Part shown: positions 53,990-63,596 of the stretch, one piece after another | How the letters are laid out: each line of letters begins with the position of its first letter | Position numbering within the stretch: the stretch's first letter is position 1 | DNA from: Haliscomenobacter sp040401995 | GTDB lineage: Bacteria > Bacteroidota > Bacteroidia > Chitinophagales > Saprospiraceae | Length of the DNA: 64,000 bases | Assembly: GCA_040401995.1 (NCBI GenBank) | Contig: JBBANM010000024.1 | Coordinates: 1 to 64,000 of the forward strand | Direction of reading: 5' to 3' | The notes under the pieces: model-generated | Database searches by the model: none | What the model was told of the DNA's origin: nothing | What the model saw: only the letters and a program-made list of their open reading frames with translations | Translations under genes and position numbers: made by a program

Positions 53990-54436
53990 ATGGAATTGCA
54001 TAATCTGAAACCTGCAGCAGGGTCAAATAAAAAGAGCAAGCGTATCGCTCGCGGTCAGGGTTCTGGCCACGGCGGAACGTCTACTCGCGGTCACAAAGGG
54101 GACGGTTCTCGTTCAGGCGCTAAGTTAAAGCGCGGCTTTGAAGGTGGTCAAATGCCTTTGCAGATGCGTTTGCCGAAAGTTGGTTTTAAAAACGTTAACC
54201 GCGTCGAATACACTCCACTGAACTTAAATCAGTTGCAGTCGATCTCGGAAAAATTGGGCGTTGAAACCATCGATGTGGCTACCTTGCTTGCTAATGGCTA
54301 TATCAGCAGAACAGAAAAAGTGAAAGTATTGGGTCGTGGCGAATTGAAAGCCAAATTAACCATTACTGTACATGCTTTTTCTGAGACTGCAAAGGAAGCC
54401 ATCGAAAAAGTTGGCGGTAGTGTTAACCTTGTTTAA
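53990..54436 (+). CDS. rplO: 50S ribosomal protein L15
   Basis: 148 residues, with the glycine-rich N-terminus IARGQGSGHGGTSTRGHKGDGSRSG and FEGGQMPLQMRLPKVGFKN. It ends 9 bp before secY. Confidence 0.98.
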   Translation: MELHNLKPAAGSNKKSKRIARGQGSGHGGTSTRGHKGDGSRSGAKLKRGFEGGQMPLQMRLPKVGFKNVNRVEYTPLNLNQLQSISEKLGVETIDVATLLANGYISRTEKVKVLGRGELKAKLTITVHAFSETAKEAIEKVGGSVNLV

Positions 54437-54445
54437 TCCTATACC

Positions 54446-55825
54446 ATGAGAAGGTTCATCACCACACTCCAAAACATTTGGAGCATCAAAGAGTTAAGAA
54501 CTCGTATTTTGTTTACGCTGTTGTTGATGTTGGTTTACCGCTTTGGCTGTTACATTGTACTTCCAGGCGTTATCCCTTCTGTTTTGGCTAAACAGTCAGA
54601 AAACAACGGCGGCAATGACCTTTTAGGATTGATCAATGCTTTCACTGGCGGCGCTTTTCAAAACGCTTCATTGTTCGCATTAGGTATCATGCCTTACATC
54701 ACGGCTTCGATCATCATCCAGTTGTTGGGTTTTGCTGTACCTTATTTTCAACGTCTCCAGCAAAGAGAAGGAGAATCGGGTCGCAAAAAACTCAATCAAA
54801 TCACTCGCTTGCTTACGGTAGCCATTACATTGGTTCAAGGCGGCGGTTATTTGACCTACCTAAATTCAGCTGGAGCTGTTGATCCAACTATCCCACAAGG
54901 AATCTTTTGGTTTTCCAATATCATCATTCTTTCTGCAGGAACGGTATTTGCCATGTGGTTGGGTGAGCGCATCACAGATCGCGGTATCGGCAATGGTACT
55001 TCGCTAATCATCATGGTGGGCATCATCGCTCGCCTCCCAGCAGCCATTGTATTTGAATTCCAATCACAATTGTCTTCTGGCGGCTTGCTTTTCTTCGTAA
55101 TCGAATTCGCGTTGTTGTTTGCCATCATCTTAGTGATCATCATGGTGATCCAAGCAGTACGGAAAATTCCAGTACAGTTTGCTAAGAAAATGGTAGGTCG
55201 TACTGCCGGTGCTACGGTAGCACAATCCAGCAATCAAGATTCCATTCCGTTGAAGTTGAACGCGGCTGGTGTAATGCCGATCATCTTTGCTCAGGCTTTG
55301 ATGTTCCTTCCAGCAACTGCAGCTCAGTTTGCTTCACAGAAAGGCGGTACCTTGGCTAACCCCATTCTGCGGGCTTTGAACGACTTTACTTCGGTACCTT
55401 ACAACGTCATCTATTTCTTGCTGATCGTTGTATTTACCTATGTATACACCGCTTTGATCGTTAACCCGATGAATTACGCGGAATACCTCAAGCGCAATAA
55501 CGCTTTCATTCCAGGTATCAAACCGGGTCAGCCTACTGCTGATTTTATCGATGCCATCACTACCCGTATTACCTTGCCCGGCGCTATATTCTTAGGTTTT
55601 ATCGCCATCACGCCAGCTTTTGCTTCGGCGATCGGCATCAACCGTTCTTTTGCGCTGTTCTTTGGCGGTACTTCAGTACTGATCATGATCTCGGTAATTT
55701 TGGATACACTACAACAGATCGAAAGCCATTTGTTGATGCAACGCTACGATGGTTTGGTGAAATCTGGCCGCGTACAAGGTCGGAGCAATACTAGTCGTTT
55801 GCAGGGTATCGGTGAGTCGATGTAA
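54446..55825 (+). CDS. secY: SecY protein translocase channel
   Basis: The 459-residue inner membrane protein has ten expected helices. It shows the plug region (NAFTGGAFQNASLFALGIMPYITASIIIQLL), GERITDRGIGNGTSLIIMVGI and the cytoplasmic loops with EYLKRNNAFIPGIKPGQPTADFI. It forms SecYEG. Confidence 0.97.
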   Translation: MRRFITTLQNIWSIKELRTRILFTLLLMLVYRFGCYIVLPGVIPSVLAKQSENNGGNDLLGLINAFTGGAFQNASLFALGIMPYITASIIIQLLGFAVPYFQRLQQREGESGRKKLNQITRLLTVAITLVQGGGYLTYLNSAGAVDPTIPQGIFWFSNIIILSAGTVFAMWLGERITDRGIGNGTSLIIMVGIIARLPAAIVFEFQSQLSSGGLLFFVIEFALLFAIILVIIMVIQAVRKIPVQFAKKMVGRTAGATVAQSSNQDSIPLKLNAAGVMPIIFAQALMFLPATAAQFASQKGGTLANPILRALNDFTSVPYNVIYFLLIVVFTYVYTALIVNPMNYAEYLKRNNAFIPGIKPGQPTADFIDAITTRITLPGAIFLGFIAITPAFASAIGINRSFALFFGGTSVLIMISVILDTLQQIESHLLMQRYDGLVKSGRVQGRSNTSRLQGIGESM

Positions 55826-55940
55826 AAAAGCAACCACGCAGTTCTTTGAAAAAAAAATTGCGTTACAATAACAGTTTGCTCGAAAGAGAGAAGATTGATT
55901 TGTGGTGAATCGCACCCTGTAAACTTTTGAGAATACGCTT

Positions 55941-56774
55941 ATGATCTTCTACAAAACCGACGAAGAGATCGAACTCATCAGGATCAGTTGTTTGCTGGTT
56001 TGTAAAACGCTTGCCCACGTGGCCAGCATCATACGACCAGGAATAACCGGCTACGAGATCGATTCAGCTGCTGAAACCTTTATCCGCGATCACGGCGGCG
56101 TGCCAGGTTTCAAAGGTTATCGTGGTTTTCCTGCTACCTTATGTGTTTCGGTCAACGAACATGTAGTACATGGAATTCCCACGGAGAAAATGGTTTTTGT
56201 AGATGGCGATATCGTTTCCGTAGATTGCGGGGTGAAGTTGAATGGTTTTTTTGGCGATGCCGCATATACTTTCCCGCTGGGTAACGTAGACGACCGAGTA
56301 ATGGAACTGTGCCGAGTAACCAAAACATCATTGTACAAAGGGATAGAGCAAGCTGTAGCTGGGCAAAGGCTTGGCGACATCAGTTTTGCGATCCAAAACT
56401 ACGTGGAAAAAGAACACCGATATGGCATCGTTCGCGAATTGGTGGGGCATGGTGTAGGGAAAAACTTGCACGAAGATCCTGAAGTACCCAATTATGGCAA
56501 AAGGGGAAAAGGGGTGAAACTGCAAGAAGGACTCGTAATCGCCATCGAACCTATGGTGAACTTGGGCAAAAAAGAAGTGATTACTTCTCGCGACGGCTGG
56601 ACCGTTTTTGCCAAAGATCGCCTACCTTCCGCGCATTATGAGCATACAATCGTGGTTCGAAAGCAACAGGCAGATGTGCTTTCCGATCATTCTTTCATCG
56701 AAACAGCAATCCAGAATAACGCCGAAATCCGTGCAGTTGGGCTCAAATCAGAACCCGTACCGGCATTAGGATGA
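55941..56774 (+). CDS. map: Methionine aminopeptidase, type I
   Basis: The 277-residue enzyme removes the N-terminal Met of new proteins. Metal-binding residues are in DIVSVDCGVKLNGFFGDAAYTF (two Asp), ELVGHGVGKNLHEDPEVPNY (His), IAIEPMVNLG (Glu) and AHYEHTIVV (Glu). It belongs to the spc group in the usual place after secY. Confidence 0.96.
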   Translation: MIFYKTDEEIELIRISCLLVCKTLAHVASIIRPGITGYEIDSAAETFIRDHGGVPGFKGYRGFPATLCVSVNEHVVHGIPTEKMVFVDGDIVSVDCGVKLNGFFGDAAYTFPLGNVDDRVMELCRVTKTSLYKGIEQAVAGQRLGDISFAIQNYVEKEHRYGIVRELVGHGVGKNLHEDPEVPNYGKRGKGVKLQEGLVIAIEPMVNLGKKEVITSRDGWTVFAKDRLPSAHYEHTIVVRKQQADVLSDHSFIETAIQNNAEIRAVGLKSEPVPALG

Positions 56775-56835
56775 GGATAATTTTGAAGTTCGGTAATTTT
56801 TTTGTCGAAATCCGAAAAAAATAAAATCGGTTGCT

Positions 56836-56843
56836 TATCTTTG
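56836..56843 (+). promoter_or_regulatory. Promoter -7 element before infA
   Basis: TATCTTTG fits TAnnTTTG, 18 bp before the infA ATG at 56862. An earlier in-frame start at 56802 would lie upstream of this promoter, so 56862 is preferred. Confidence 0.55.
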
Positions 56844-56861
56844 CACTCCGAAATCGGGATT

Positions 56862-57080
56862 ATGGCGAAAAAAAATCTTATTAAACAGGACGGTATTATT
56901 GAGGAAGCTCTTTCAAATGCAATGTTCAGGGTGCGCTTGGAAAACGACCACCAAATCATTGCAACCATATCGGGCAAGATGCGAATGAACTACATTCGAA
57001 TCTTACCAGGCGATAAAGTCTCCGTGGAGATGTCGCCTTATGATCTGACAAGAGGTAGAATTGTGTACCGCTACAAGTAA
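56862..57080 (+). CDS. infA: Translation initiation factor IF-1
   Basis: 72 residues with an S1/OB fold: MAKKNLIKQDGIIEEALSNAMFRVRLENDHQIIATISGKMRMNYIRILPGDKVSVEMSPYDLTRGRIVYRYK. The length and start match the family exactly. Confidence 0.98.
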   Translation: MAKKNLIKQDGIIEEALSNAMFRVRLENDHQIIATISGKMRMNYIRILPGDKVSVEMSPYDLTRGRIVYRYK

Positions 57081-57121
57081 TCATTTTCGCCAGCTTGGTT
57101 TGGCATTAAAAACTACTACTT

Positions 57122-57238
57122 ATGAAAGTCAGAGCATCGGTTAAGAAACGTTCTGTAGATTGTAAGATTGTCCGAAGAAAGGGCAAGGTGTACATCATTA
57201 ACAAGAAAAATCCTAAACTGAAGCAACGCCAGGGTTAA
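57122..57238 (+). CDS. rpmJ: 50S ribosomal protein L36
   Basis: This 38-residue gene is found by direct translation between infA and rpsM: MKVRASVKKRSVDCKIVRRK, then VYIINKKNPKLKQRQG. It is the form without the full zinc ligand set (one Cys), as is usual in Bacteroidota. Confidence 0.96.
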   Translation: MKVRASVKKRSVDCKIVRRKGKVYIINKKNPKLKQRQG

Positions 57239-57280
57239 TTCCTAAGCACGCATCAGTCAAACTTTAAAAGCAGACAGAAG

Positions 57281-57658
57281 ATGGCTCGTATCGCAGGTAT
57301 CGATTTGCCTAGAAATAAAAGAGGGGTAATCAGTCTTACTTATATTTATGGAGTAGGAAGTTCTACCGCCAAACACGTGTTGGCTAAAGTAGGTATTTCT
57401 GAGGACATGAAAGTTGAGGAGTGGACGGATGAACACATTCGGGAAATTTCACGCATCATTACGACTGAGTTCAAAACAGAAGGTGAACTCAAGTCAGAAG
57501 TTGCAATGAATATCAAGCGTTTGCAGGATATTGCTTGTTACCGTGGCTTGCGCCACCGCAAAGGCTTGCCTTTGCGCGGTCAGCGTACCAAGACGAACGC
57601 TCGTACGCGTAAAGGTCCACGTAAAACTGTGGCCAACAAGAAGAAGGTAACTAAGTAA
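57281..57658 (+). CDS. rpsM: 30S ribosomal protein S13
   Basis: 125 residues: MARIAGIDLPRNKRGVISLTYIYGVGSSTAKHVL, and the C-terminal RHRKGLPLRGQRTKTNARTRKGPRKTVANKKK tail that reaches the P-site tRNA. Confidence 0.98.
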   Translation: MARIAGIDLPRNKRGVISLTYIYGVGSSTAKHVLAKVGISEDMKVEEWTDEHIREISRIITTEFKTEGELKSEVAMNIKRLQDIACYRGLRHRKGLPLRGQRTKTNARTRKGPRKTVANKKKVTK

Positions 57659-57724
57659 TCTGTGGCGCTGTTGGGAGCAGCATAACGCTCCTAATAGCCT
57701 GATCATTTTAATCAAGTCAAGGTA

Positions 57725-58114
57725 ATGGCAAAGGCTAATAAGAAGGTTAAAAAACGGAACGTAAAAGTAGAGGCGGAAGGATATGCTTACGTCCAGGCTA
57801 CGTTCAACAACATCATCATTTCTCTTACCAATCGTTCTGGTCAGGTTATTTCCTGGGCATCGGCAGGTAAAGCTGGATTTAAAGGGTCTAAGAAGAATAC
57901 GCCATACGCAGCTCAAGTAGCAGCTAACGACGCTTCTAAGCTTGCTTATGAAGCAGGTATGCGGGTGGCTGAGGTTTTTGTTAAAGGACCGGGATCGGGT
58001 CGTGAAGCGGCTATCCGCGCCATCGATGCTTCTGGTATCCGAGTAGTAAGGATCAAAGACGTAACTCCAGTGCCACACAATGGTTGCCGTCCTCCGAAAC
58101 GTAGAAGAGTTTAA
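57725..58114 (+). CDS. rpsK: 30S ribosomal protein S11
   Basis: 129 residues: ATFNNIIISLTNRSGQVISWASAGKAGFKGSKKNTPYAAQVAA and the end RVVRIKDVTPVPHNGCRPPKRRRV. Full length. Confidence 0.98.
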   Translation: MAKANKKVKKRNVKVEAEGYAYVQATFNNIIISLTNRSGQVISWASAGKAGFKGSKKNTPYAAQVAANDASKLAYEAGMRVAEVFVKGPGSGREAAIRAIDASGIRVVRIKDVTPVPHNGCRPPKRRRV

Positions 58115-58134
58115 TCCAAAGAAAAAGAATCAAC

Positions 58135-58749
58135 ATGGCGAGGTATACTGGTCCTAAGACGAAGAAAGCTAGAACGTTTGGAGAGGCGATCTACGGATAC
58201 GACAAAAACTTTGAAAAACGCAAATTTCCTCCAGGTCAGCACGGTGCTACACGCAAACGCCGCCAGCGCTCAGATTATGCTGTCCAATTGATGGAAAAGC
58301 AAAAAGCAAAATATACTTACGGGGTATTGGAACGCCAATTCCGTAGAACTTTTGAAAGAGCTACCAGTAAGAGTGGGGTAACCGGCGAAGTATTGCTCCA
58401 ATTGTTGGAAGCACGTTTGGACAACGTTGTTTACCGCATGGGCTTGTCGCCTACGCGCAACGGCGCTCGTCAGCTGGTTTCACACAAGCATATCTTAGTG
58501 AATGGAGTGTTGACCAACATTCCTTCATACTCGCTTCGCCCAGGCGACGCAATATCGGTACGGGGTCGTTCTCAGGAAATGGGCATCATCAAGGACAGCG
58601 TTACCGCTCGTGCTAATGATGTACGCAAATTCTCTTGGATCGAATTCAACCAAGACAAACTCGAAGGTCGTTTCCTTGATTATCCTTCCCGTGATAGCAT
58701 CCCGGAGAAAATCAACGAACAGCTGATCGTCGAATTATACTCGAAATAA
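58135..58749 (+). CDS. rpsD: 30S ribosomal protein S4
   Basis: 204 residues. The S4 RNA-binding domain is LEARLDNVVYRMGLSPTRNGARQLVSHKHILVNGVLTNIPSYSLRPGDAISV. The N-terminal zinc cysteines are absent. It often autoregulates the alpha operon. Confidence 0.98.
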   Translation: MARYTGPKTKKARTFGEAIYGYDKNFEKRKFPPGQHGATRKRRQRSDYAVQLMEKQKAKYTYGVLERQFRRTFERATSKSGVTGEVLLQLLEARLDNVVYRMGLSPTRNGARQLVSHKHILVNGVLTNIPSYSLRPGDAISVRGRSQEMGIIKDSVTARANDVRKFSWIEFNQDKLEGRFLDYPSRDSIPEKINEQLIVELYSK

Positions 58750-58763
58750 CCACTCCTACCAGG

Positions 58764-58805
58764 CAGTTTTGGCAGCTCGTGTTCACGGCTGCCTAAACTG
58801 TTTTG
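58764..58805 (+). terminator. Hairpin between rpsD and rpoA
   Basis: CAGTTTTGGCAGC (58764-58776) pairs with GCTGCCTAAACTG (58788-58800) with one mismatch, followed by TTTTG. It may attenuate transcription into rpoA or be a regulatory site. Confidence 0.6.
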
Positions 58806-58892
58806 TAGGTTATAGTGTTTTTAAACGCGCCAGTTTTTGCTGGGCATGAGACCGCGGTCTTGTTTTCTTCTATCAAAGTTCATTTTCAGCAT

Positions 58893-59891
58893 ATGAGCAT
58901 TCTCAATTTCCAGAAGCCTGATAAGATTGTAATGCAAAAGTCCAACGATTTCGAAGGACTCTTTGAATTCAAACCCCTGGAGCCGGGCTTCGGCCAAACC
59001 GTTGGCAATTCGTTGCGCCGGGTATTGCTCTCTTCCCTGGAAGGCTATGCCATCTCCGCAGTGCGGATCGCTGGTGTAGACCACGAATTCGGCTCCATTC
59101 GTGGTGTTGTAGAAGACGTGGTGGAAATTATCCTCAACCTCAAACAGGTAAGGTTGAAAAAAGTTGGCGGCGATGATGACCTCTCCTCCGAGAAAGTCTA
59201 CCTCACCATCAACGGCAAGGAAGAATTTCGTGCCAAAGCCATCGAAGAGCAGACTAATGTATTCAAGGTGATGAACCCTGATCTGTTGATCTGTACTATG
59301 GAGCCTTTTGTCAACCTAGAAGTGGAATTTACCATCTCAAAGGGCAGAGGTTACGTACCAGCTGATGAAAACCTACCAAAGGATGCGCCCATTGGCGTTA
59401 TTCCCGTAGATGCCATCTATACGCCGATCAAGAACGTTTCTTACCGCGTGGAAAACACCCGTGTTGGTCAACGTACCGACTACGAAAAACTGACCATCGA
59501 AGTAAGAACCGACGGTACGATTCACCCGGAAGAGGCCATCAAAGAAGCTTCGCGGATCATGATCCAACACTTGATGTTGATCACCGACGAAAACATTACT
59601 TTCGATGATGCTTCAAGCCGTGAAGACAACATCGTGGACGAGCACATCCTCCACATGCGCAAACTACTCAAAACTTCTTTGGAAGATTTGGATCTATCGG
59701 TTCGCGCTTACAACTGTTTGAAAGCTGCCAAAATCAATACCTTGGCAGAATTGGTACACTACGATACGCACGAGTTGTTGAAATTCCGCAACTTTGGTAA
59801 GAAATCGTTGGTAGAAATCGAAGAACTGCTTCAGGAAAAAGGCTTGACCTTTGGAATGGATCTTTCTAAATACAAACTCGACGAAGAGTAA
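58893..59891 (+). CDS. rpoA: RNA polymerase alpha subunit
   Basis: 332 residues from the ATG at 58893 (MSILNFQKPDKIVM), the usual Bacteroidota start; an in-frame start at 58815 lies next to the hairpin. The N-terminal dimer domain has FEFKPLEPGFGQTVGNSLRRVLLSSLEGYAI, and the C-terminal domain (about 262-325) VRAYNCLKAAKINTLAELV... NFGKKSLVEIEELL binds DNA and activators. Confidence 0.98.
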   Translation: MSILNFQKPDKIVMQKSNDFEGLFEFKPLEPGFGQTVGNSLRRVLLSSLEGYAISAVRIAGVDHEFGSIRGVVEDVVEIILNLKQVRLKKVGGDDDLSSEKVYLTINGKEEFRAKAIEEQTNVFKVMNPDLLICTMEPFVNLEVEFTISKGRGYVPADENLPKDAPIGVIPVDAIYTPIKNVSYRVENTRVGQRTDYEKLTIEVRTDGTIHPEEAIKEASRIMIQHLMLITDENITFDDASSREDNIVDEHILHMRKLLKTSLEDLDLSVRAYNCLKAAKINTLAELVHYDTHELLKFRNFGKKSLVEIEELLQEKGLTFGMDLSKYKLDEE

Positions 59892-59898
59892 AATCTAG

Positions 59899-59937
59899 CT
59901 TGGGGAGTGTCTTTTACGCTCCCCAAGTTATGTTTTT
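59899..59937 (+). terminator. Terminator after rpoA
   Basis: A stem of 11 bp (CTTGGGGAGTG with CGCTCCCCAAG, with one wobble) is followed by TTATGTTTTTT. It is likely partial, because rplQ follows after about 200 bp. Confidence 0.7.
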
Positions 59938-60094
59938 TCATAGCTTCCCAATAGGGTAGTAGCATGTGAAACCGCCAATGTTGGCTCAGGATGGTTTCCT
60001 ATTTATTTATCTTTTACAATAACCAGCGACAAACGAACGGCCAACTGTTCATCATGTTTTGTCAGCGGTGTTGCGACGTTACTTTTAATACCCA

Positions 60095-60664
60095 ATGAGA
60101 CACGGGAAGAAGCACAACCACCTAGGGCGGAAATCAGAACACCGCCACGCATTGCTCAAAAACCTGAGCATTGCATTGATCACCTACAAGCGCATCACCA
60201 CTACTTTGGCTAAAGCTAAAGCATTGCGTGTACATGCCGAGCCGCTGATCACCAAATCTAAAGACGATACGACTCACAACCGTCGTGTAGTATTTAGCTA
60301 CCTCCAAAACAAAGAAGCCATCAAAGAACTTTTTGGCGTCGTTAGAGAGAAAATTGCTGATCGCCCAGGCGGTTATCTACGTATCATCAAAATTGGTCAC
60401 CGGAAAAGTGATGGCGCTGAAATGGCCATGATCGAATTCGTTGACTTCAACGAGGTGTACAACTTGGATGGCAGCGGTAAAACAGCTAAGAAATCTCGCC
60501 GTCGTCGCGGTACTAGCGGAAAAGGTAAATCTACCGATACTGCTGCTGTTGCAACGGAAACCGTCGTTGACGATGTTGCAGAAACAGTGATCGAAGATTA
60601 TCCAGTCGATGAGCCTGATGCTGCTGACGAAGCTACTGAAGAAAGCAAAGAGGAAAATCAGTAA
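60095..60664 (+). CDS. rplQ: 50S ribosomal protein L17 with acidic C-terminal extension
   Basis: The first ~125 residues are L17 (MRHGKKHNHLGRKSEHRHALLKNLSIALITYKRITTTLAKAKALRVHAEPLI). A basic stretch (KKSRRRRGTSGKGK) and ~45 acidic residues follow, to 189 in total. Extended L17 tails are common in this phylum. A strong terminator follows. Confidence 0.97.
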   Translation: MRHGKKHNHLGRKSEHRHALLKNLSIALITYKRITTTLAKAKALRVHAEPLITKSKDDTTHNRRVVFSYLQNKEAIKELFGVVREKIADRPGGYLRIIKIGHRKSDGAEMAMIEFVDFNEVYNLDGSGKTAKKSRRRRGTSGKGKSTDTAAVATETVVDDVAETVIEDYPVDEPDAADEATEESKEENQ

Positions 60665-60684
60665 TGATTTGCTCAACCATATCA

Positions 60685-60724
60685 AAAAAAGGCGGTACTT
60701 CCCTGGAAGTGTCGCCTTTTTTTT
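60685..60724 (+). terminator. Terminator after rplQ
   Basis: AAAGGCGGTACTTCC pairs with GGAAGTGTCGCCTTT (two G-U pairs) and runs into T8. It ends the ribosomal supercluster. Confidence 0.9.
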
Positions 60725-60778
60725 GGCTAGATAGGTACTTGGATTCAAAAAAATAGGAATTATTTGCTGGTATCGTCT

Positions 60779-60786
60779 TATTTTTG
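60779..60786 (+). promoter_or_regulatory. Promoter -7 element of carA
   Basis: TATTTTTG fits TAnnTTTG, 64 bp before the carA ATG at 60851 and right after the rplQ terminator. It also excludes the in-frame start at 60764. Confidence 0.55.
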
Positions 60787-60850
60787 TGCCCCGAAGCAAA
60801 TATTCCGAAAATCTAATTTTTTCACACCCAAACGAAACAAAGACCAAGCG

Positions 60851-61975
60851 ATGAGCGAAGAAAAAGAGTATTCCATCGTTCCCGAATCTCAACCAGCTGT
60901 CTTGCTTTTGGAAGACGGAACCATTTTTCATGGTAAAGCCATTGGTAAGATCGGATCGACGATTGGGGAAATTTGTTTCAATACCGGGATGACCGGTTAT
61001 CAGGAGGTTTTTACAGACCCTTCTTACTATGGCCAGTTATTGGTGACTACCAACGCCCATATTGGTAACTATGGCACCAAAGATGCCGATGTTGAATCGC
61101 GCAGCATAAAAATTTCTGGCCTGATCTGTAAAAACTTTACTGTGACCTACTCGCGGATCTTAGCCGATCAGTCCATTCAAGAATATTTTGAATCAGAAGG
61201 TTTGGTAGGCATCTCCGATGTTGATACCCGCGCCATTGTACGGCACATTCGCGCCAAAGGGGCAATGAACGGGATCATCTCCTCTGAAGAGCTCAACATT
61301 GCTGTCTTGAAGAAAAAATTAGCCAAAGCGCCTTCCATGGATGGTTTGGAACTAGCTACCGCGGTAAGCACCAAAGAAGCTTATCACGTTGGTAACCCAG
61401 AGGCTAAATACCGAGTAGCTGTTATGGATTATGGCATCAAGAAACACATTCTGGAGTACCTATCGGAACGCGGTTGCTACCTCAAAGTTTTTCCAGCCCA
61501 AACACCCATGGAAACCATCAATGAATTCCAACCCGATGGTTACTTTTTGTCAAATGGCCCTGGTGATCCTGCGGCTATGGGGTATGCCATCAAAACGGCT
61601 AAGGCCATTTTGAAAGAAGAAAAACCTTTGTTTGGAATCTGTCTTGGCCACCAATTGCTGGCCTTGGCGTTGGATGTTCCTACTTACAAAATGCACCATG
61701 GTCACCGCGGGATTAATCACCCAGTGAAAAACTTGGTCACCGGTCATTGTGAAATTACGAGCCAAAACCACGGTTTTGCCGTTGACCCCGAAGTATTGAG
61801 ATCGAAAGTAGGCGAGATTGAAATCACCCACCTCAACCTCAACGACGACACCATTGAAGGGATTAAAGTACTTGGGAAAAAAGCTTTTTCCGTACAATAT
61901 CACCCCGAAGCGGCTCCAGGGCCTCATGATGCTCGTTACCTATTTGATCAGTTTATAAATTTAATGGAGAATTAA
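60851..61975 (+). CDS. carA: Carbamoyl-phosphate synthase small subunit
   Basis: The 374-residue glutaminase subunit gives ammonia to CarB for arginine and pyrimidine synthesis. The N-terminal domain begins AVLLLEDGTIFHGKAIGKIGSTIGEICFNTGMTGYQE. The class I amidotransferase domain has the nucleophile Cys in FGICLGHQ and His/Glu in QYHPEAAPGP. CarB is not in the window. Confidence 0.97.
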   Translation: MSEEKEYSIVPESQPAVLLLEDGTIFHGKAIGKIGSTIGEICFNTGMTGYQEVFTDPSYYGQLLVTTNAHIGNYGTKDADVESRSIKISGLICKNFTVTYSRILADQSIQEYFESEGLVGISDVDTRAIVRHIRAKGAMNGIISSEELNIAVLKKKLAKAPSMDGLELATAVSTKEAYHVGNPEAKYRVAVMDYGIKKHILEYLSERGCYLKVFPAQTPMETINEFQPDGYFLSNGPGDPAAMGYAIKTAKAILKEEKPLFGICLGHQLLALALDVPTYKMHHGHRGINHPVKNLVTGHCEITSQNHGFAVDPEVLRSKVGEIEITHLNLNDDTIEGIKVLGKKAFSVQYHPEAAPGPHDARYLFDQFINLMEN

Positions 61976-62213
61976 TGAGCATTACGCCTCGCTTGCCGCT
62001 TGGCATGCTTATATTTCGCCTTAGGAACGGTTAAACAATAAATTACCACTTTATCCTTGCGCTTTCGCCGCCACTCTTCCTATCTTTTTCGTGGCAATGC
62101 CCCACATTGCGCCTTAAAAGATAGTCGATTGGCAGCAAAATAGCGGCGGCTAAAATGTCAATTTATTATTCACCCGTTCCTCATACGATTATCCAACGAA
62201 AACACAACAACAA

Positions 62214-63503
62214 ATGAGTACCATCGTCGATGTTCATGCCCGGCAAATTCTCGATTCCCGTGGTAATCCTACGGTAGAGGTTGAAGTAATGACCGAAAGT
62301 GGTTATTTTGGCCGTGCTGCCGTTCCTTCTGGCGCTTCAACTGGCAAACACGAAGCCGTTGAATTGCGAGATGACGATAAAGACCGTTACCTCGGAAAAG
62401 GGGTATTGAGAGCGGTAGAAAATGTCAACGACATCATTGCCGACGAACTGCTTGGCATTGAAGTAACCGAACAGGTTTATATCGACAAACTGTTGTTGGA
62501 ACTGGACGGCACCGAAAACAAGTCTAAATTGGGCGCTAACGCCATTCTTGGTGTTTCGCTTGCAGTTGCCAAAGCTGCTGCCGATGCTTGCGAGCAACCT
62601 TTATACCGCTACATCGGCGGGGTGAATGCCGCTACCTTGCCGGTACCCATGATGAACATCATCAATGGCGGTTCTCATGCCGATAACAGCATCGACTTCC
62701 AGGAGTTCATGATCATGCCCGTTGGCGCTCCTACTTTTTACGAAGCCATCCGCATGGGTGCTGAAATTTTTCACCACCTCAAAAGCGTGTTGAAGAAAAA
62801 CGGCTATTCTACCAACGTAGGCGACGAAGGTGGTTTTGCACCGAACATCAAATCTAACGACGAAGCGATCCAAACCATCTTGAAAGCGATCGAAGTTGCT
62901 GGCTACCGCCCAGGCGAAGACGTGATGATTGCCATGGATGCTGCAGCTTCTGAGTTCTACAATGAAGAAGAAAAAGTATACCACTTCAAAAAATCTACTG
63001 GCGATAAACTGACCGGCGCTGAAATGATCGGCTACTGGAAAGAGTGGGTCAACAAATACCCCATCTTCAGCATCGAAGACGGTTTGGCCGAAGACGATTG
63101 GGACAACTGGATCGGGATGACCAAAGAATTGGGCAGCAAAATCCAGATTGTCGGCGACGACTTTTTTGTAACCAATACCAAGCGTCTACGCCAAGGTATC
63201 GACAAAGGCGCTGCTAACTCAATCTTGGTGAAGGTGAACCAAATTGGCTCGCTGACAGAAACCATCCAGGCAGTAGAAATGGCTCACCGTGCCGGCTACA
63301 CCAGCGTGATGAGCCACCGTTCAGGCGAAACTGAAGATACCACCATTGCGGATCTTTCAGTAGCCTTGAACACCGGCCAGATCAAAACTGGTTCTATGTC
63401 GCGTACCGATCGGATCGCAAAATACAACCAGTTGTTGCGCATCGAAGAAGAACTCGACGAAGCAGCAATCTACCCAGGAAGAAGCATCCTGAAACGCAAA
63501 TAA
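62214..63503 (+). CDS. eno: Enolase
   Basis: The 429-residue glycolytic enzyme converts 2-phosphoglycerate to phosphoenolpyruvate. It has SGASTGKHEAVELRD, the Mg ligands in MIAMDAAASEFY, SIEDGLAEDDWDNW and GDDFFVTN, and the signature LVKVNQIGSLTE with SHRSGETEDT. A hairpin follows at 63514-63545. The 238-bp gap before it shows no gene. Confidence 0.98.
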   Translation: MSTIVDVHARQILDSRGNPTVEVEVMTESGYFGRAAVPSGASTGKHEAVELRDDDKDRYLGKGVLRAVENVNDIIADELLGIEVTEQVYIDKLLLELDGTENKSKLGANAILGVSLAVAKAAADACEQPLYRYIGGVNAATLPVPMMNIINGGSHADNSIDFQEFMIMPVGAPTFYEAIRMGAEIFHHLKSVLKKNGYSTNVGDEGGFAPNIKSNDEAIQTILKAIEVAGYRPGEDVMIAMDAAASEFYNEEEKVYHFKKSTGDKLTGAEMIGYWKEWVNKYPIFSIEDGLAEDDWDNWIGMTKELGSKIQIVGDDFFVTNTKRLRQGIDKGAANSILVKVNQIGSLTETIQAVEMAHRAGYTSVMSHRSGETEDTTIADLSVALNTGQIKTGSMSRTDRIAKYNQLLRIEEELDEAAIYPGRSILKRK

Positions 63504-63513
63504 GAGAGTCTGT

Positions 63514-63545
63514 CGACCTACCGTCGTTTTTTCGGTGGTAGGTCG
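63514..63545 (+). terminator. Hairpin after eno
   Basis: CGACCTACC pairs with GGTAGGTCG around a loop containing T6. No T-run follows it, so termination is uncertain. Confidence 0.45.
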
Positions 63546-63596
63546 GCGCTTTCAAAGCAAAAATCTTTAACTTACGCCAAAATAATCTTTGGCACG